64,000 nucleotides of DNA from Halomonas alimentaria (GTDB lineage: Bacteria; Pseudomonadota; Gammaproteobacteria; Pseudomonadales; Halomonadaceae): contig NZ_WUTT01000001.1 in the NCBI RefSeq assembly GCF_009902005.1, positions 2,736,705 through 2,800,704 on the forward strand. Direction: 5' to 3'. A program made the position numbers and the translations under genes. The notes beneath the pieces are model-generated. The model saw only the letters and a program-made list of their open reading frames with translations, ran no database searches and had not been told where the DNA came from. This document shows positions 19,201 through 27,183 of this stretch, one piece after another (position 1 is the stretch's first letter; each line of letters opens with the position of its first letter).

Positions 19201-19470
19201 CGCCAGGGACTGGGCCACCGGCGAGGCCACCACCTGGCGCACGGCATCGTCATAGGCCTCGGCCGGCAGCCCGGGGTTCAGCCGAACCAGTCGCTCGCGC
19301 AGCGTGCGAGTGAGCACCACCTCGCGCTCGGAGCTTCGCCCCAGCAGGCTATCCGGCCCGAAGTCCTCCTGGTTCCAGGCCAGCACCGAGCGCCAGCCGA
19401 GCCGCTGTTCCAGATAGTCGGCGGTGGTCTGCTGGACCAGGGTATCTTCGCTGTAGGGGCTCGGGCTCAT
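16231..19470 (-). CDS. hsdR: type I restriction enzyme R subunit
   Basis: This is the motor and nuclease subunit of a type I restriction-modification enzyme. The N-terminal PD-(D/E)xK nuclease is seen as ADIIGFVNGLPLLFMECKN near residue 165. The SF2 translocase follows with Walker A TQGSGKS near residue 298, DEAH box ISDEAHRTQYG near residue 397 and motif III GFTGTP. The C-terminal third is helical and contacts the methylase. At about 1080 residues it is full length. ATG 19470 is favoured (AGGA six bases upstream); GTG 19473 is one codon earlier. It is last in the operon hsdM, hsdS, AlbA_2 gene, hsdR, and its start overlaps the preceding stop. Confidence 0.95.
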   Translation of the reverse strand: MSPSPYSEDTLVQQTTADYLEQRLGWRSVLAWNQEDFGPDSLLGRSSEREVVLTRTLRERLVRLNPGLPAEAYDDAVRQVVASPVAQSLAATNRDKYAQLRDGVWVTFRDAKGERCRERLRLIDFDEPDNNDFLCVRELWVQGDLYRRRADIIGFVNGLPLLFMECKNIGKHLRAAFEQNFSSYKGEVPHLFHHNALVVFGNGEKAKLGSLTSRWEHFTDWKRLAEEDPGSVDMETLLKGVCERRNFLDLVENFILFDDSTGEPKKIIARNHQFLGVNRALQAVRERRQRQGKLGVFWHTQGSGKSYSMVMFTRKVHRKLGGNFTFVVLTDREDLDTQIYKTYAGCGLVDNDRDPCRAGSGDHLEALLGQHKAYLFSLIQKFRPEMPPNRRDDIIVISDEAHRTQYGSLALNMRNALPQASVIGFTGTPLFKDDEITRRMFGDYVSTYDFQRAVEDQATVPLYYDARGDKLGVAIGDMNERIAERLEQFETDDVDVEQRLERDLKRDYHIITAGKRLDRVAQDFVEHYANAWETGKAMLVCIDKITCVRMHKLIGFYWDAKIHELERSLARCADEQEELFQSRQLAWMRETRMAVVVSEEQGEEEKFRRWDLDITPHRRLMKEGMALPESMRELPQFRHMQRMALDDAFKAEQHPFRIAIVCAMWLTGFDVPSLATLYLDKPLKAHTLMQTIARANRVSEGKNNGLIVDYCGILRHLRKALATFAGTTGNGDPGDGRDPARPEAELLADLDEAVAMTRTFLEEREASLAAVQTTSGFERNAAIVACKEAANQSDESRKRFEVMCREVFKKFKACLNAKGVNARRADRDAIDIVYKSLQQDREQADISHIIRELHGVVDEAIEVREPNDRVREAGVYDISAIDFERLKKEFERHKQQRTLVQELSQVVEQKLQRLLLQNPLRTDFQNHYEKLVADYNREKDRATVEQTFEGLLDTLSELDEEAARAKREGLDEESLAIFDLLRKPELSGAEIRRIKRVSVELLENLKVRITEIDHWQERESSRDSVQIIIRDFLWDDRTGLPVDHYSEEEVLEKTGEVFRHVMRAYPRVPSPVYSGQALH

Positions 19471-20915
19471 CACGCATCCTTGTCGTTCTGCTCCGGGGCG
19501 TGTTCCTCAAGATAGCGGCGACCGCGCTCGGTCAGCCGGTAGCGCTGCTTACTGCTGCGGGGCTTGTCGGGCAGAGTCATCTCTATCAGCCCCTTTTCCA
19601 AGGCAGGCACTAAATAAGCTTTACGGAAATACTCGGCATCCTTCAAGGAAAGCTTCTCCTGAAGCGCCTGCCGCGACATTTCCCCATCCAAGACCCCACA
19701 CAGGCGAACTTCCGGGGTGACTTCCGGGGTGACTTCCGGGGTGACTTCCGGGGTGACTTTCGCAGCATCGGGACCCAGTCGCTCCTGGCCCGCCTCTTCG
19801 GCAATACTCGGCCGCGGAAAACGCAGCACGAACCAGTGCGGCGACACCTCGATCTCGGGCTCGGCCACGCCATACTCGGCGCACAGCCGGCGGATGCGCC
19901 GGATGCCGGAGCCGATATGCTCCACGGCCTCCATGCGGTGCAGCATGCCGAACAGCAGCGGGTTGCGCGGAATGCTCTTGACGCCCAGGTCCGCCTCGCT
20001 CATGCCGGCGGGCAGGCCGCCGGGGCTGACCACCTCGACCCGATCCTTGAACACGTAGACATGCACGTTGGCGGTGGATCGGTAGTCGCGGTGCACCAGG
20101 GCGTTGACCACCGCCTCGCGCAGCGCCTCCTCGGGCAGCTCGGGGCGCTCCTCGCGCTTCACGTGCTGGATGATGTAGGCGACGTTGAGCTTGGAGAGCA
20201 GCCAGGCAATGACTTCGTCGATCATCGAGTAGACGTCGCCGTGGAAGCCGCGGCGGTCAAGGATATGCACCTTGTCGCTGCCCATGAACAGGGCGCAGGC
20301 CACGTCGGCGCTGATGGAGAACTTCTGGATGTCGCGGGCCAGCAGCCAGGCGCCGGCGTGGGTCATCCTGCCGTCGTCGGTGAGCAGGTGAAGGTTCCTG
20401 AGCGCGGTAAGCGGCGGCATGTCGGCGGGAATGCGCGCCCGGCGCCGGAAGGTGTCCCAGGCCGCGTCGGTCAGGTCCTCCTCCAGGGAGAAGCGCTCAC
20501 AGGGGGTCTCGTCGAAGTGGATCAGCCCCTCGCGGTAGAAGAATTCGCGGATCTCCTGGCGCGACATCTGCTGAGAGGAGGCGCCCTCGCGCAGGTAGAA
20601 CTTGCCGCCGAAAGAGTAGGGTTTGCTGTGCTGGGCCGGCACGGTCACGCACAGCACCTCGCCGGTGCTCTCCACCTCCACGGCGATGGGCGGCTCAGCG
20701 GAGCGCGCCGTGGCCTGCACGTAGGACTTCAACTTGTTGTGGTCGGCCACCCCGACCACCTCGCCGGCATCGGTGACGCCGATCAGGATCACCCCGCCGG
20801 TGGCGTTGGCGAAGGCGCAGATCTCCCGCCCCAGGCCGGAGGTGCCGGCCTTCTTGAACTCGGTGGTAAAGCCCTCTCCGAGCGCGAGCAGGTCATTCAG
20901 CGCCTGGCGATTCAT
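19470..20915 (-). CDS. AlbA_2/Schlafen-type ATP-binding protein inside the hsd operon
   Basis: This 481-residue protein has an N-terminal AlbA_2 (Schlafen-like) domain (residues 10-130: TEFKKAGTSGLGREICAFANATGGVILIGV) and a C-terminal GHKL-type ATPase-like domain with LREAVVNALVHRDY near residue 238 and HIGSGIRRIRRLC near residue 335, as in COG2865 proteins annotated as RecG-related regulators. A Thr-Pro-Glu-Val repeat links it to a winged-helix-like C-terminus. It overlaps hsdS by four bases and hsdR by about one, so all four genes are coupled. Genes of this kind recur in type I RM loci and may regulate or extend the defence; the exact role is unknown. Confidence 0.85.
   Translation of the reverse strand: MNRQALNDLLALGEGFTTEFKKAGTSGLGREICAFANATGGVILIGVTDAGEVVGVADHNKLKSYVQATARSAEPPIAVEVESTGEVLCVTVPAQHSKPYSFGGKFYLREGASSQQMSRQEIREFFYREGLIHFDETPCERFSLEEDLTDAAWDTFRRRARIPADMPPLTALRNLHLLTDDGRMTHAGAWLLARDIQKFSISADVACALFMGSDKVHILDRRGFHGDVYSMIDEVIAWLLSKLNVAYIIQHVKREERPELPEEALREAVVNALVHRDYRSTANVHVYVFKDRVEVVSPGGLPAGMSEADLGVKSIPRNPLLFGMLHRMEAVEHIGSGIRRIRRLCAEYGVAEPEIEVSPHWFVLRFPRPSIAEEAGQERLGPDAAKVTPEVTPEVTPEVTPEVRLCGVLDGEMSRQALQEKLSLKDAEYFRKAYLVPALEKGLIEMTLPDKPRSSKQRYRLTERGRRYLEEHAPEQNDKDA
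19708..19755 (-). repeat. four perfect 12-bp tandem repeats in the AlbA_2 gene
   Basis: The unit ACTTCCGGGGTG (plus strand) occurs four times without change at 19708-19755 and trails into a fifth partial copy. It encodes about four Val-Thr-Pro-Glu units around residues 387-403, in the linker before the C-terminal winged-helix part. Because 12 bp is a whole number of codons, slippage would lengthen or shorten the linker without breaking the frame. Confidence 0.95.
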
Positions 20916-22054
20916 GCGGCCAGCTCTCCGCTCATCAGCTTGGGCAGCAGCAGATCGCGGGCCTTGGCAAGGCGTTCATTAGTCTTGGTTAACACGTCGA
21001 CCTGACGGTAGAGGTCCAGTGCCTGCTCTTCGAATAACGAAAGCAGCATGGAAGGCGGAAAAAGCGCTTGGATGCGATGCACATCGTTACGATTCAGAGT
21101 CGGCACTGCTGCACCACCGTTGTACTGTTCAAGGTGCAGGTTAGCCAATAGGTGGCGAGCAAAATGCGGCTTAATTTTCTTGAAATCTTTGATCCAAAGC
21201 GTGGTATTCAGTGGCCAATAGTCATCACTAACATACATCACATGCCCAAGTGATCCGGAGCGCCCGGTTACCACACCAGGCCCAGAAACTTTCGCCTCTG
21301 CGTGATACCCCGTTATACCTGTTGAAGCATAGATAGGCACTTCGCCTTCTACCCGCTTCGACACTGGAAGATCAAAACCACGCTGAAGAGTGATCAAATC
21401 CCCAAGCGGAAGTGGCTCCCACCCCTCCGGCACGCCATTGGTGACCTTGACGTGTTCATGGCCGGGAAAGCGGAGATGGACGAACCACTCCTTGTAAAGC
21501 AGGCGGGCTGACTCCTCAAGGAGCTGGATACGGCGCTGATTATTTTCTATCAGATCATCATAACCCGCCAACATCTCTCCCACTTTCACTTGAACATCAA
21601 GGTGGGGAAGGTTAACTAGTGGCAACCGCCGAATATCTTTCATGTTTACATGCTTAGCAGTTGCGCCCGTTTCACCAGCCAATAAGGCAGCCTGCTGCGA
21701 TGGGGAGAGCAGGTAATAGCAAAGAAAGGCTGGATCCACTTTTTTCTTATCTAGACGTAAATGCACAGTCCGTTGGCCTAAGCATACCTCTTGTCCCGGT
21801 TGGACCAAAGCAATATTCCCTGCCGGTGCTTCACGAGCGAGTATCAGGTCGCCAGGCTCAGGGACAGCTCTTCGAGTCCATTTCTGATATGTTTCATCAG
21901 ATACACGATACGCTTTTTCTAGACTAAGCCTTCCCTTTCCAATATTTGGTGTTCTGATCAGCGGATAACCTGTCTCCTGCGTCGGCGCAGTCGCATGGAG
22001 GCAATCAACTATGAACTCGCAAACCTCATCAAGAGTTGCTGTGAGATGAGTCAT
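20912..22054 (-). CDS. hsdS: type I restriction enzyme S (specificity) subunit
   Basis: This subunit sets the DNA target of the type I enzyme. Two variable target-recognition domains (about residues 1-150 and 185-345) are separated by a conserved helical spacer (QVKVGEMLAGYDDLIENNQRRIQLLEESARLLYKEWFVHLRFPGHE) and closed by a matching helix at the C-terminus (QVDVLTKTNERLAKARDLLLPKLMSGEL). The length of 380 residues is slightly short but normal. The coding region is clearly richer in A+T than hsdM and hsdR, as usual for exchangeable recognition domains. It overlaps hsdM by four bases and the AlbA_2 gene by four. Confidence 0.93.
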   Translation of the reverse strand: MTHLTATLDEVCEFIVDCLHATAPTQETGYPLIRTPNIGKGRLSLEKAYRVSDETYQKWTRRAVPEPGDLILAREAPAGNIALVQPGQEVCLGQRTVHLRLDKKKVDPAFLCYYLLSPSQQAALLAGETGATAKHVNMKDIRRLPLVNLPHLDVQVKVGEMLAGYDDLIENNQRRIQLLEESARLLYKEWFVHLRFPGHEHVKVTNGVPEGWEPLPLGDLITLQRGFDLPVSKRVEGEVPIYASTGITGYHAEAKVSGPGVVTGRSGSLGHVMYVSDDYWPLNTTLWIKDFKKIKPHFARHLLANLHLEQYNGGAAVPTLNRNDVHRIQALFPPSMLLSLFEEQALDLYRQVDVLTKTNERLAKARDLLLPKLMSGELAA

Positions 22055-24177
22055 ACCCCCAACTCCTCGAAGTTGCGGCGGATCTTCGCGGCCAACTTGC
22101 TCGCCTCGGCATCGAGGTCGGCGAGCTCCACATGGATCCCTCGCAGGGCCTCCTCGAAGTCGAAATCCTCGTCCTCCTCTTCCGGGGCGACGCCCACATA
22201 GCGCCCGGGGGTCAGGCTCCAGTCGTTGGCGGCGATCTCCTCGATGCTGACCAGCTTGACCAGCCCCTCCACGTCGCGCAGCGTCGCCTCCGGGAAGCGC
22301 TCGGTGAGCCAGTGGGCCTGCTTCCAGACGTAGCGCACGGCCTTGAGCTGCTCGACCACCTCATGGCGCGCCGCGTCGGCGGCCTTGCGGGCACGGTTGA
22401 TCTCACGGCTGGGCCACAGGCGGCTCTTCTTGGCGGCGTACTCCTGCTCGCAGCTGTCGATGACCCGGCAGGCCAGCTTGTAGAGCAGGTCCGTCTGCCT
22501 GACCAGGTCGCGGCTCGCCTCGGCCAGGGGCGTCAGGCGGTCGACGGCCTGCTTGAGGGCGCCGTTGGTCAATGATTGCCCGCGCCATTCTGCCTGCTCG
22601 GCGGTCAGGGTCTCGCGGAAGGCGGCGACATCGGTGGCAAAGGCGTGGCGGGCCTGGGCCAGCTCCTCGCGGGCCTCCGCGAGCGGCGCCAGCGAGGGAG
22701 AGGCGTCGTTGAGGCTATCGAGGAAAGGTGCGGCGCTCTCGCCCAGGGCATCCAGGGTCGTGTCGAAGTCAGCCAAGGGAGCGTCGGTGCTTCCCTCCTC
22801 ATCCTGCCGCTCGAAGCAGGCGGCGGCATCACACAGGGTGCGCCGGCCATAGCCCTCCACCAGCATCAGGTAGCGCTCAGTCTCGCCGCGGTAGAGCCAG
22901 ACGATGGCCTGGAGGTTCTGCTGCTGTTCGGGGCTGAAGTCGTAGATCTTGCGCGTCACCTGGCGATAGATCTGGCGGGCATCGATCATCAGCACCTTGT
23001 CGCGATGCTCGGCGGGCTTGGCACGGTTCAGGAACCACAGCTCGCAGGGCACGCTGCGCGTATAGAAGAAGTTGCCGCGGATGCCGATCATGGCGTCGAC
23101 GTCGCCGGTCTCCACCAGCGCCTGGCGCAGCCGCGCCTCGTCGCGCCCGGCGCTGGAGGCCTGGGAGGACATCACGAAGCCCGCCCTGCCGCGCTCGCTG
23201 AGGTAACTGTAGAAGTAGCTGATCCAGACGTAGTTGCCGTTGGAGACCTTACCCTTCTTGTTCACCCCCGGCAGGCCGAAGGGCAGGCGCGGGTCGGCCT
23301 TGATCTTTTCGGCGTCGATCTCGTCGACGTTGAACGGCGGGTTGGCCATCACGTAGTCGGCCTTGCCGACCAGCTCGTGGGGGTCCTCGTAGTAGGTGAT
23401 GGCGCGCTGGATATCGCCCTCCAGGCCATGAACCGCCAGGTTCATCTTGGCCAGTCGCACGGTGGTGGCGTTCTTCTCCAGGCCGCGGAAAGTGAGCCGC
23501 TCGCTAGGGTTGTCGCCATGCTCCTCCACGGTACGCGCGCTCTGCACGAACATGCCGCCGGAGCCGCAGGCCGGATCCAGTACGGTGCCGCGTTCTGGGT
23601 CGAGCACATGGGCGATCAGTGAGACCAGCGACACCGGGGTGAAGAACTCGCCGCCGTCGTGGGCGCCCTGGTCGGCGAACTGGGTGAGGAAGTACTCGTA
23701 GATGCGGCCGAAGACGTCGCCCTTCACCCGCTTGAGCTCGTCGGGGTTGAGGGTACGCAGCAGCTGGCCCAGCACCTCGTTGTCGAGCTCCTGGTATTCG
23801 CTCTTGGGCAGCACACCCTTGAGCGAGGTGTAGTCGTTCTCGATCGCCTCCATGGCGTCGATGATGGCGCGGGCGCGATCGGCGCTGTCCGGCAGGCTCA
23901 CCAGGTGGTCGAACTGCGCCTCCGGGCGCAGGTAGATGGCGCTGCGCTGGGAGAAATCCTCTTTGGTGACCTCGCGGGTCTTGCCACCCCGCGACGGCAG
24001 GCTGGCCTGGATATCGTCCTTCACCGCCAGGTAGCGGCTGTAGGCGTGGCGCAGGAAGACCAGGCCCATCACCGGCAGGAAGTATTCATTGCTGGCGTAG
24101 TTCGAGTTGGCGCGCAAGTTGTCCGCGGCGCTCCACAGGCGCTTCTCCAGCGCCTGGATATGTTCGAGTTGAGCCAA
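22051..24177 (-). CDS. hsdM: type I restriction enzyme M (methyltransferase) subunit
   Basis: This is the N6-adenine methyltransferase subunit. A helical N-terminal HsdM_N domain (residues 8-150) is followed by the methylase domain with the SAM-binding motif LDPACGSGGMFV near residue 200 and the catalytic NPPF near residue 279. The C-terminal part (from about 480) is an unusually long helical extension, making the protein 708 residues against about 500-530 for common HsdM proteins. Longer M subunits of this type are known from other RM families. It is the first gene of the operon, with nested inverted repeats in its leader. Confidence 0.94.
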   Translation of the reverse strand: MAQLEHIQALEKRLWSAADNLRANSNYASNEYFLPVMGLVFLRHAYSRYLAVKDDIQASLPSRGGKTREVTKEDFSQRSAIYLRPEAQFDHLVSLPDSADRARAIIDAMEAIENDYTSLKGVLPKSEYQELDNEVLGQLLRTLNPDELKRVKGDVFGRIYEYFLTQFADQGAHDGGEFFTPVSLVSLIAHVLDPERGTVLDPACGSGGMFVQSARTVEEHGDNPSERLTFRGLEKNATTVRLAKMNLAVHGLEGDIQRAITYYEDPHELVGKADYVMANPPFNVDEIDAEKIKADPRLPFGLPGVNKKGKVSNGNYVWISYFYSYLSERGRAGFVMSSQASSAGRDEARLRQALVETGDVDAMIGIRGNFFYTRSVPCELWFLNRAKPAEHRDKVLMIDARQIYRQVTRKIYDFSPEQQQNLQAIVWLYRGETERYLMLVEGYGRRTLCDAAACFERQDEEGSTDAPLADFDTTLDALGESAAPFLDSLNDASPSLAPLAEAREELAQARHAFATDVAAFRETLTAEQAEWRGQSLTNGALKQAVDRLTPLAEASRDLVRQTDLLYKLACRVIDSCEQEYAAKKSRLWPSREINRARKAADAARHEVVEQLKAVRYVWKQAHWLTERFPEATLRDVEGLVKLVSIEEIAANDWSLTPGRYVGVAPEEEDEDFDFEEALRGIHVELADLDAEASKLAAKIRRNFEELGV

Positions 24178-24191
24178 GGCCCGCTCCGTTG

Positions 24192-24257
24192 CTGTTCCCT
24201 GTTGCCCCGGGCGGCCTAACGCCGCCCGAGCCTGAGTTCATTCGAATGAGGGAACAG
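24192..24257 (-). promoter_or_regulatory. nested inverted repeats in the hsd operon leader
   Basis: A perfect 9-bp inverted repeat (CTGTTCCCT at 24192-24200 and AGGGAACAG at 24249-24257) encloses a perfect 8-bp G+C stem-loop (24208-24215 with 24221-24228) and a 12-bp palindrome TCATTCGAATGA at 24238-24249. All of it lies 15-80 bases upstream of hsdM. This could be an operator for autogenous control or an RNA structure limiting hsdM translation; no known controller protein can be assigned. Confidence 0.6.
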
Positions 24258-24355
24258 TACCACCGAACGCGCTGGGCATCAGCCGCCTACACTAAGGGCA
24301 GCCGCCTAGCCATGCTGACAGGTGCGCCAGGATCACGGGATGAGGAGACCAAAAC

Positions 24356-25171
24356 ATGAACAAGACCGCCGTTCGTACCCTCCAACGGTTCCTTTCTGAC
24401 CAGAAGACCTACAATGGCAGCATCGACGGCATTCGCGGACCGAAGACCCTTGCCGCCATCAATGCCACGTTAAGGAACCATGCCAGCCAATTGCCCGACG
24501 GGGCAGAGCGCTGGAGCGACCGACGACGCGCCGTCGCGTGCCTGCAGCTGGCCTGCCAACTGAGCAAGATCGAGGCCGGCCCCATCGACGGTCTCTGGGG
24601 TCCCCAGACCGAGTATGCGGCGAGCGTTCTGGCCACGCTGCAGACAACCGGCAGCAAGCCAGATCCCTGGCGCGACCGGCAGCCAACGGATGCCAACCCC
24701 AATAACTGGTATCGAGAGGCCGAGCTTGAACAGGCGCTGGGCTCGCCGACACGCAAGCCGCCGCTGACGGTAGTACCCTGCCCCTGGAAACTCGCGCTGG
24801 CTTGGGACCTCAACACCTGCCCCAGCGGCATCGGCTGCCACGAACTGGTAGCCGACAGCCTGGCTCGCATCCTGAGTCGGGCGCATGACCACTACGGGCC
24901 GCAACGCCTCAGGGAACTGGGTCTTCACCGGTATGGCGGCTGCTACAACAAGCGTCGCAAGCGCGGCGGCACCCATTGGTCGACCCATGCCTGGGGCCTG
25001 GCCATCGACTGGGACCCGGCCCACAACAAGCTCAAGTGGGGACGCGACCGGGCACGGCTGGCCCGGTTAGAATACGACACCTGGTGGCGCCTCTGGGAAG
25101 AGGAGGGCTGGGTCAGTCTGGGACGCACGCGCAACTTCGACTGGATGCACGTGCAGGCGGTCAAGCTATGA
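24356..25171 (+). CDS. peptidoglycan-binding M15-type peptidase, phage endolysin-like
   Basis: This 271-residue protein has two N-terminal peptidoglycan-binding repeats (TYNGSIDGIRGPKTLAAIN near residue 22 and AGPIDGLWGPQTEYAA near residue 77) and a C-terminal M15-like metallopeptidase. The zinc site is visible as THWSTHAWGLAIDWDP (His and Asp) and DWMHVQ (second His) at the C-terminus. There is no signal peptide or membrane segment, which fits a phage endolysin released through a holin rather than a secreted housekeeping enzyme. No holin, spanin or other phage gene is adjacent. It is divergent from the hsd operon and converges on the next gene. Confidence 0.82.
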   Translation: MNKTAVRTLQRFLSDQKTYNGSIDGIRGPKTLAAINATLRNHASQLPDGAERWSDRRRAVACLQLACQLSKIEAGPIDGLWGPQTEYAASVLATLQTTGSKPDPWRDRQPTDANPNNWYREAELEQALGSPTRKPPLTVVPCPWKLALAWDLNTCPSGIGCHELVADSLARILSRAHDHYGPQRLRELGLHRYGGCYNKRRKRGGTHWSTHAWGLAIDWDPAHNKLKWGRDRARLARLEYDTWWRLWEEEGWVSLGRTRNFDWMHVQAVKL

Positions 25172-25182
25172 CGCCAGGCACC

Positions 25183-26157
25183 TCAGCCCCGCAGGATGGT
25201 CATGCGGCGTGTCTCGTCTTCGGGGAAGACACGGCCACTCTCCAGGGCAACAAACAGATGCTGGAATACCACACCGGGCTCGCCGAACACCTCGCCGGAA
25301 CGGAAGTATGAGTGCCCCTTGGGGTAGTCATAGCGGGTGTTGACGTCGTCGCAGTCGACCGCAAACACATTGCGTGCCACCCGGGCCATGTCTTCCGGCC
25401 CGGTGTGGCCAAGCCGCCGGGAAGCGATGCGGTTCTTCAGGTTGGAAGCCTTGCTGGCACGCAGCGCCAGGTCATCGGAGGCAAAGTAGACGGTCACGTT
25501 GCGAGAGCTGTGCACGATGAGCTCTCCGCTGCGCCCCTCCTCCAACGACTCGTTGACGATATCCGCGGCGACCAGGAAGGTATTGCGGAACAGCAGCGGC
25601 ACCCCGCCCGGTAGTGAGTACTTGCGCCAGACGCGCAGCGTCTCGCGCAGCACGCGGTTACCCATGGAGTGGGCCAGCACGTTGATGCGCTTGAGGCAGG
25701 GGGTGGGGTCTTGCTCGAACTGCTCGCCCTCGCGCCAGTCCAGGAAACGCTGCAGCACCCGGGCGAAGGAGAAGGCGCTCAAGTCGGCAGATTCCTGATC
25801 GTCCCAGTAATCCTTGACCACGCCCAGGTCGTTGTCGCAGGGCCAGACCAAAGGGACCACCAGCACCTCGCCGGGCCTGGCGGCATCACAGAGCCCCTGA
25901 AACTCCCGAACCGCAGTGAATACGTCTTCGGGCAGGTTGGAGAAGCCATGAATATAGATCAGCACCTGGCGAGCCTCGGTCTCCTTGAGCCGCTGGAGGA
26001 AAGCTGAGCTGCCGATTTCCTGATAACTCCCCTCTGCCTGGCGCTCGCAGTAGAACACCGAGTTGCTGGAGGCGTTGTTGTTGAGATCGAAGGTGAAGTT
26101 GCGGTCGATTCGGGTACGGATGCTCTGGGTAGGAAAACGGTTGGTGATGAACAGCAT
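25183..26157 (-). CDS. alpha/beta hydrolase of DUF900 type
   Basis: This predicted serine hydrolase of about 324 residues belongs to the DUF900 group. Visible features are VLIYIHGFSN (oxyanion hole region, near residue 83) and the nucleophile elbow VLAHSMGNRVL near residue 160. A C-terminal GHSYF segment may hold the catalytic His. The start is ATG 26157 (MLFITNRFPTQS), with a GAGGTGG ribosome site; a longer frame would add nine residues. The substrate is unknown. It ends 11 bases from the M15 peptidase gene, in convergent orientation. Confidence 0.85.
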   Translation of the reverse strand: MLFITNRFPTQSIRTRIDRNFTFDLNNNASSNSVFYCERQAEGSYQEIGSSAFLQRLKETEARQVLIYIHGFSNLPEDVFTAVREFQGLCDAARPGEVLVVPLVWPCDNDLGVVKDYWDDQESADLSAFSFARVLQRFLDWREGEQFEQDPTPCLKRINVLAHSMGNRVLRETLRVWRKYSLPGGVPLLFRNTFLVAADIVNESLEEGRSGELIVHSSRNVTVYFASDDLALRASKASNLKNRIASRRLGHTGPEDMARVARNVFAVDCDDVNTRYDYPKGHSYFRSGEVFGEPGVVFQHLFVALESGRVFPEDETRRMTILRG

Positions 26158-26258
26158 GACGGCCACCTCGCAGGATGGCGGCAAGACACCGCCTTAACCT
26201 TGAAGTTAGCAGTTGCTGCGGATTTGGCGGCCTTGTCCCGTTAACGACTATCAGGTAC

Positions 26259-26615
26259 CTAGCGCGGCTTGAGCATGGCCAGATACTGGGCGAGCACCAC
26301 GGCGTTGTTGTGGTGCTCATCCTTGGCGGCGAACACCAGGGTCACGGGCTCCCGGGCGGCGCGCTCGGCCAGCGGTCGCAGGGTCTCGCGGTGCGCCTTG
26401 AGCTCGCGCAGGTAGCGGCGCCGGAACTCGCCCCAGCCGAGCTCACCAGCGTGGAAGGCCTTGCGCAGGGCGTCGCTGGGAGCGACCTCCTTCGGCCAGT
26501 CATCGATACGGGCGTCGGCCTTGGCCACGCCGCGTGGCCATAGCCGGTCGACCAGCACACGGTGTCCATCCTCGGGGGCAGGCGCCTCGAAGGCGCGCTT
26601 GAGGGCCAGGCTCAT
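26259..26615 (-). CDS. DUF488-family protein
   Basis: This 118-residue protein is of the DUF488 family, recognised by VLVDRLWPRGVAKADARIDDW near the N-terminus, the SDALRKAFHAG and WGEFRRRYLREL segments, and VTLVFAAKDEHHNNAVVLAQYL near the C-terminus. Its biochemical role is not established. ATG 26615 has an AGGAGG ribosome site. The gene follows ytoQ on the same strand after about 47 bases and is probably co-transcribed with it. Confidence 0.9.
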   Translation of the reverse strand: MSLALKRAFEAPAPEDGHRVLVDRLWPRGVAKADARIDDWPKEVAPSDALRKAFHAGELGWGEFRRRYLRELKAHRETLRPLAERAAREPVTLVFAAKDEHHNNAVVLAQYLAMLKPR

Positions 26616-26662
26616 GGGCGTCCTCCTGTGATGGGTGACGCCCCCAGTGTAGCCGACCGACC

Positions 26663-27103
26663 TCAGGCCTTGAGCACGTAGCGCAGGATCTCGACCACCT
26701 GGTCGGTGGTGGTGCACCAGGCCTGGGCCTCGGCATCGACCTCCTTGAGCGGGTGGACGATCTCCTCGCCATGCAGGGTCACGTAGGGCTTGCCGAGTGC
26801 CGCGCAGTAGCCGGCGTCGAAGGCCGCGTTCCACTGCTTGTACTTGTCGCCGAAACGCACCACCACCATGTCGCTCTGCTCGATCAGGGTGCGGGTACGG
26901 ATGGCGTTGACCTTGGAGGACTGGTGGTCGCGCCAGAACTGGCTGGGGGTCTCGCCGAGGTGGTCGCCGGCGGCATCGCTGGCGTCGTGGTCTGTCACCG
27001 GAGCGGTGAACACCACGTCGAGGCCGGCCGCCTCGGCGCCACGCCGGATCTCGTCGCGCCAGTCGGTATGGATCTCGCCGGATAGATAGACGTGAAAGCT
27101 CAT
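26663..27103 (-). CDS. ytoQ: YtoQ-family protein
   Basis: This 146-residue protein matches the YtoQ family, whose members resemble nucleoside deoxyribosyltransferases in fold. Characteristic stretches are FHVYLSGEIHTDWRDEI at the start, VTDHDASDAAGDHLG in the middle, and SDMVVVRFGDKYKQWNAAFDAGYCAALGKPY. Its activity is unproven. ATG 27103 is preceded by an AGGAG-like site. Confidence 0.9.
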   Translation of the reverse strand: MSFHVYLSGEIHTDWRDEIRRGAEAAGLDVVFTAPVTDHDASDAAGDHLGETPSQFWRDHQSSKVNAIRTRTLIEQSDMVVVRFGDKYKQWNAAFDAGYCAALGKPYVTLHGEEIVHPLKEVDAEAQAWCTTTDQVVEILRYVLKA

Positions 27104-27183
27104 GCAGGGCTCCTGAATGTCGAGGCTGGAGCCCCATGATAACGCGGCGAACAGTTATTGGAAAATAGTTCCACTATACGCCA

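Noticed and set aside
19708..19755. Possible CRISPR array
   Set aside because: The repeats are 12 bp, directly adjacent without spacers and in coding frame.
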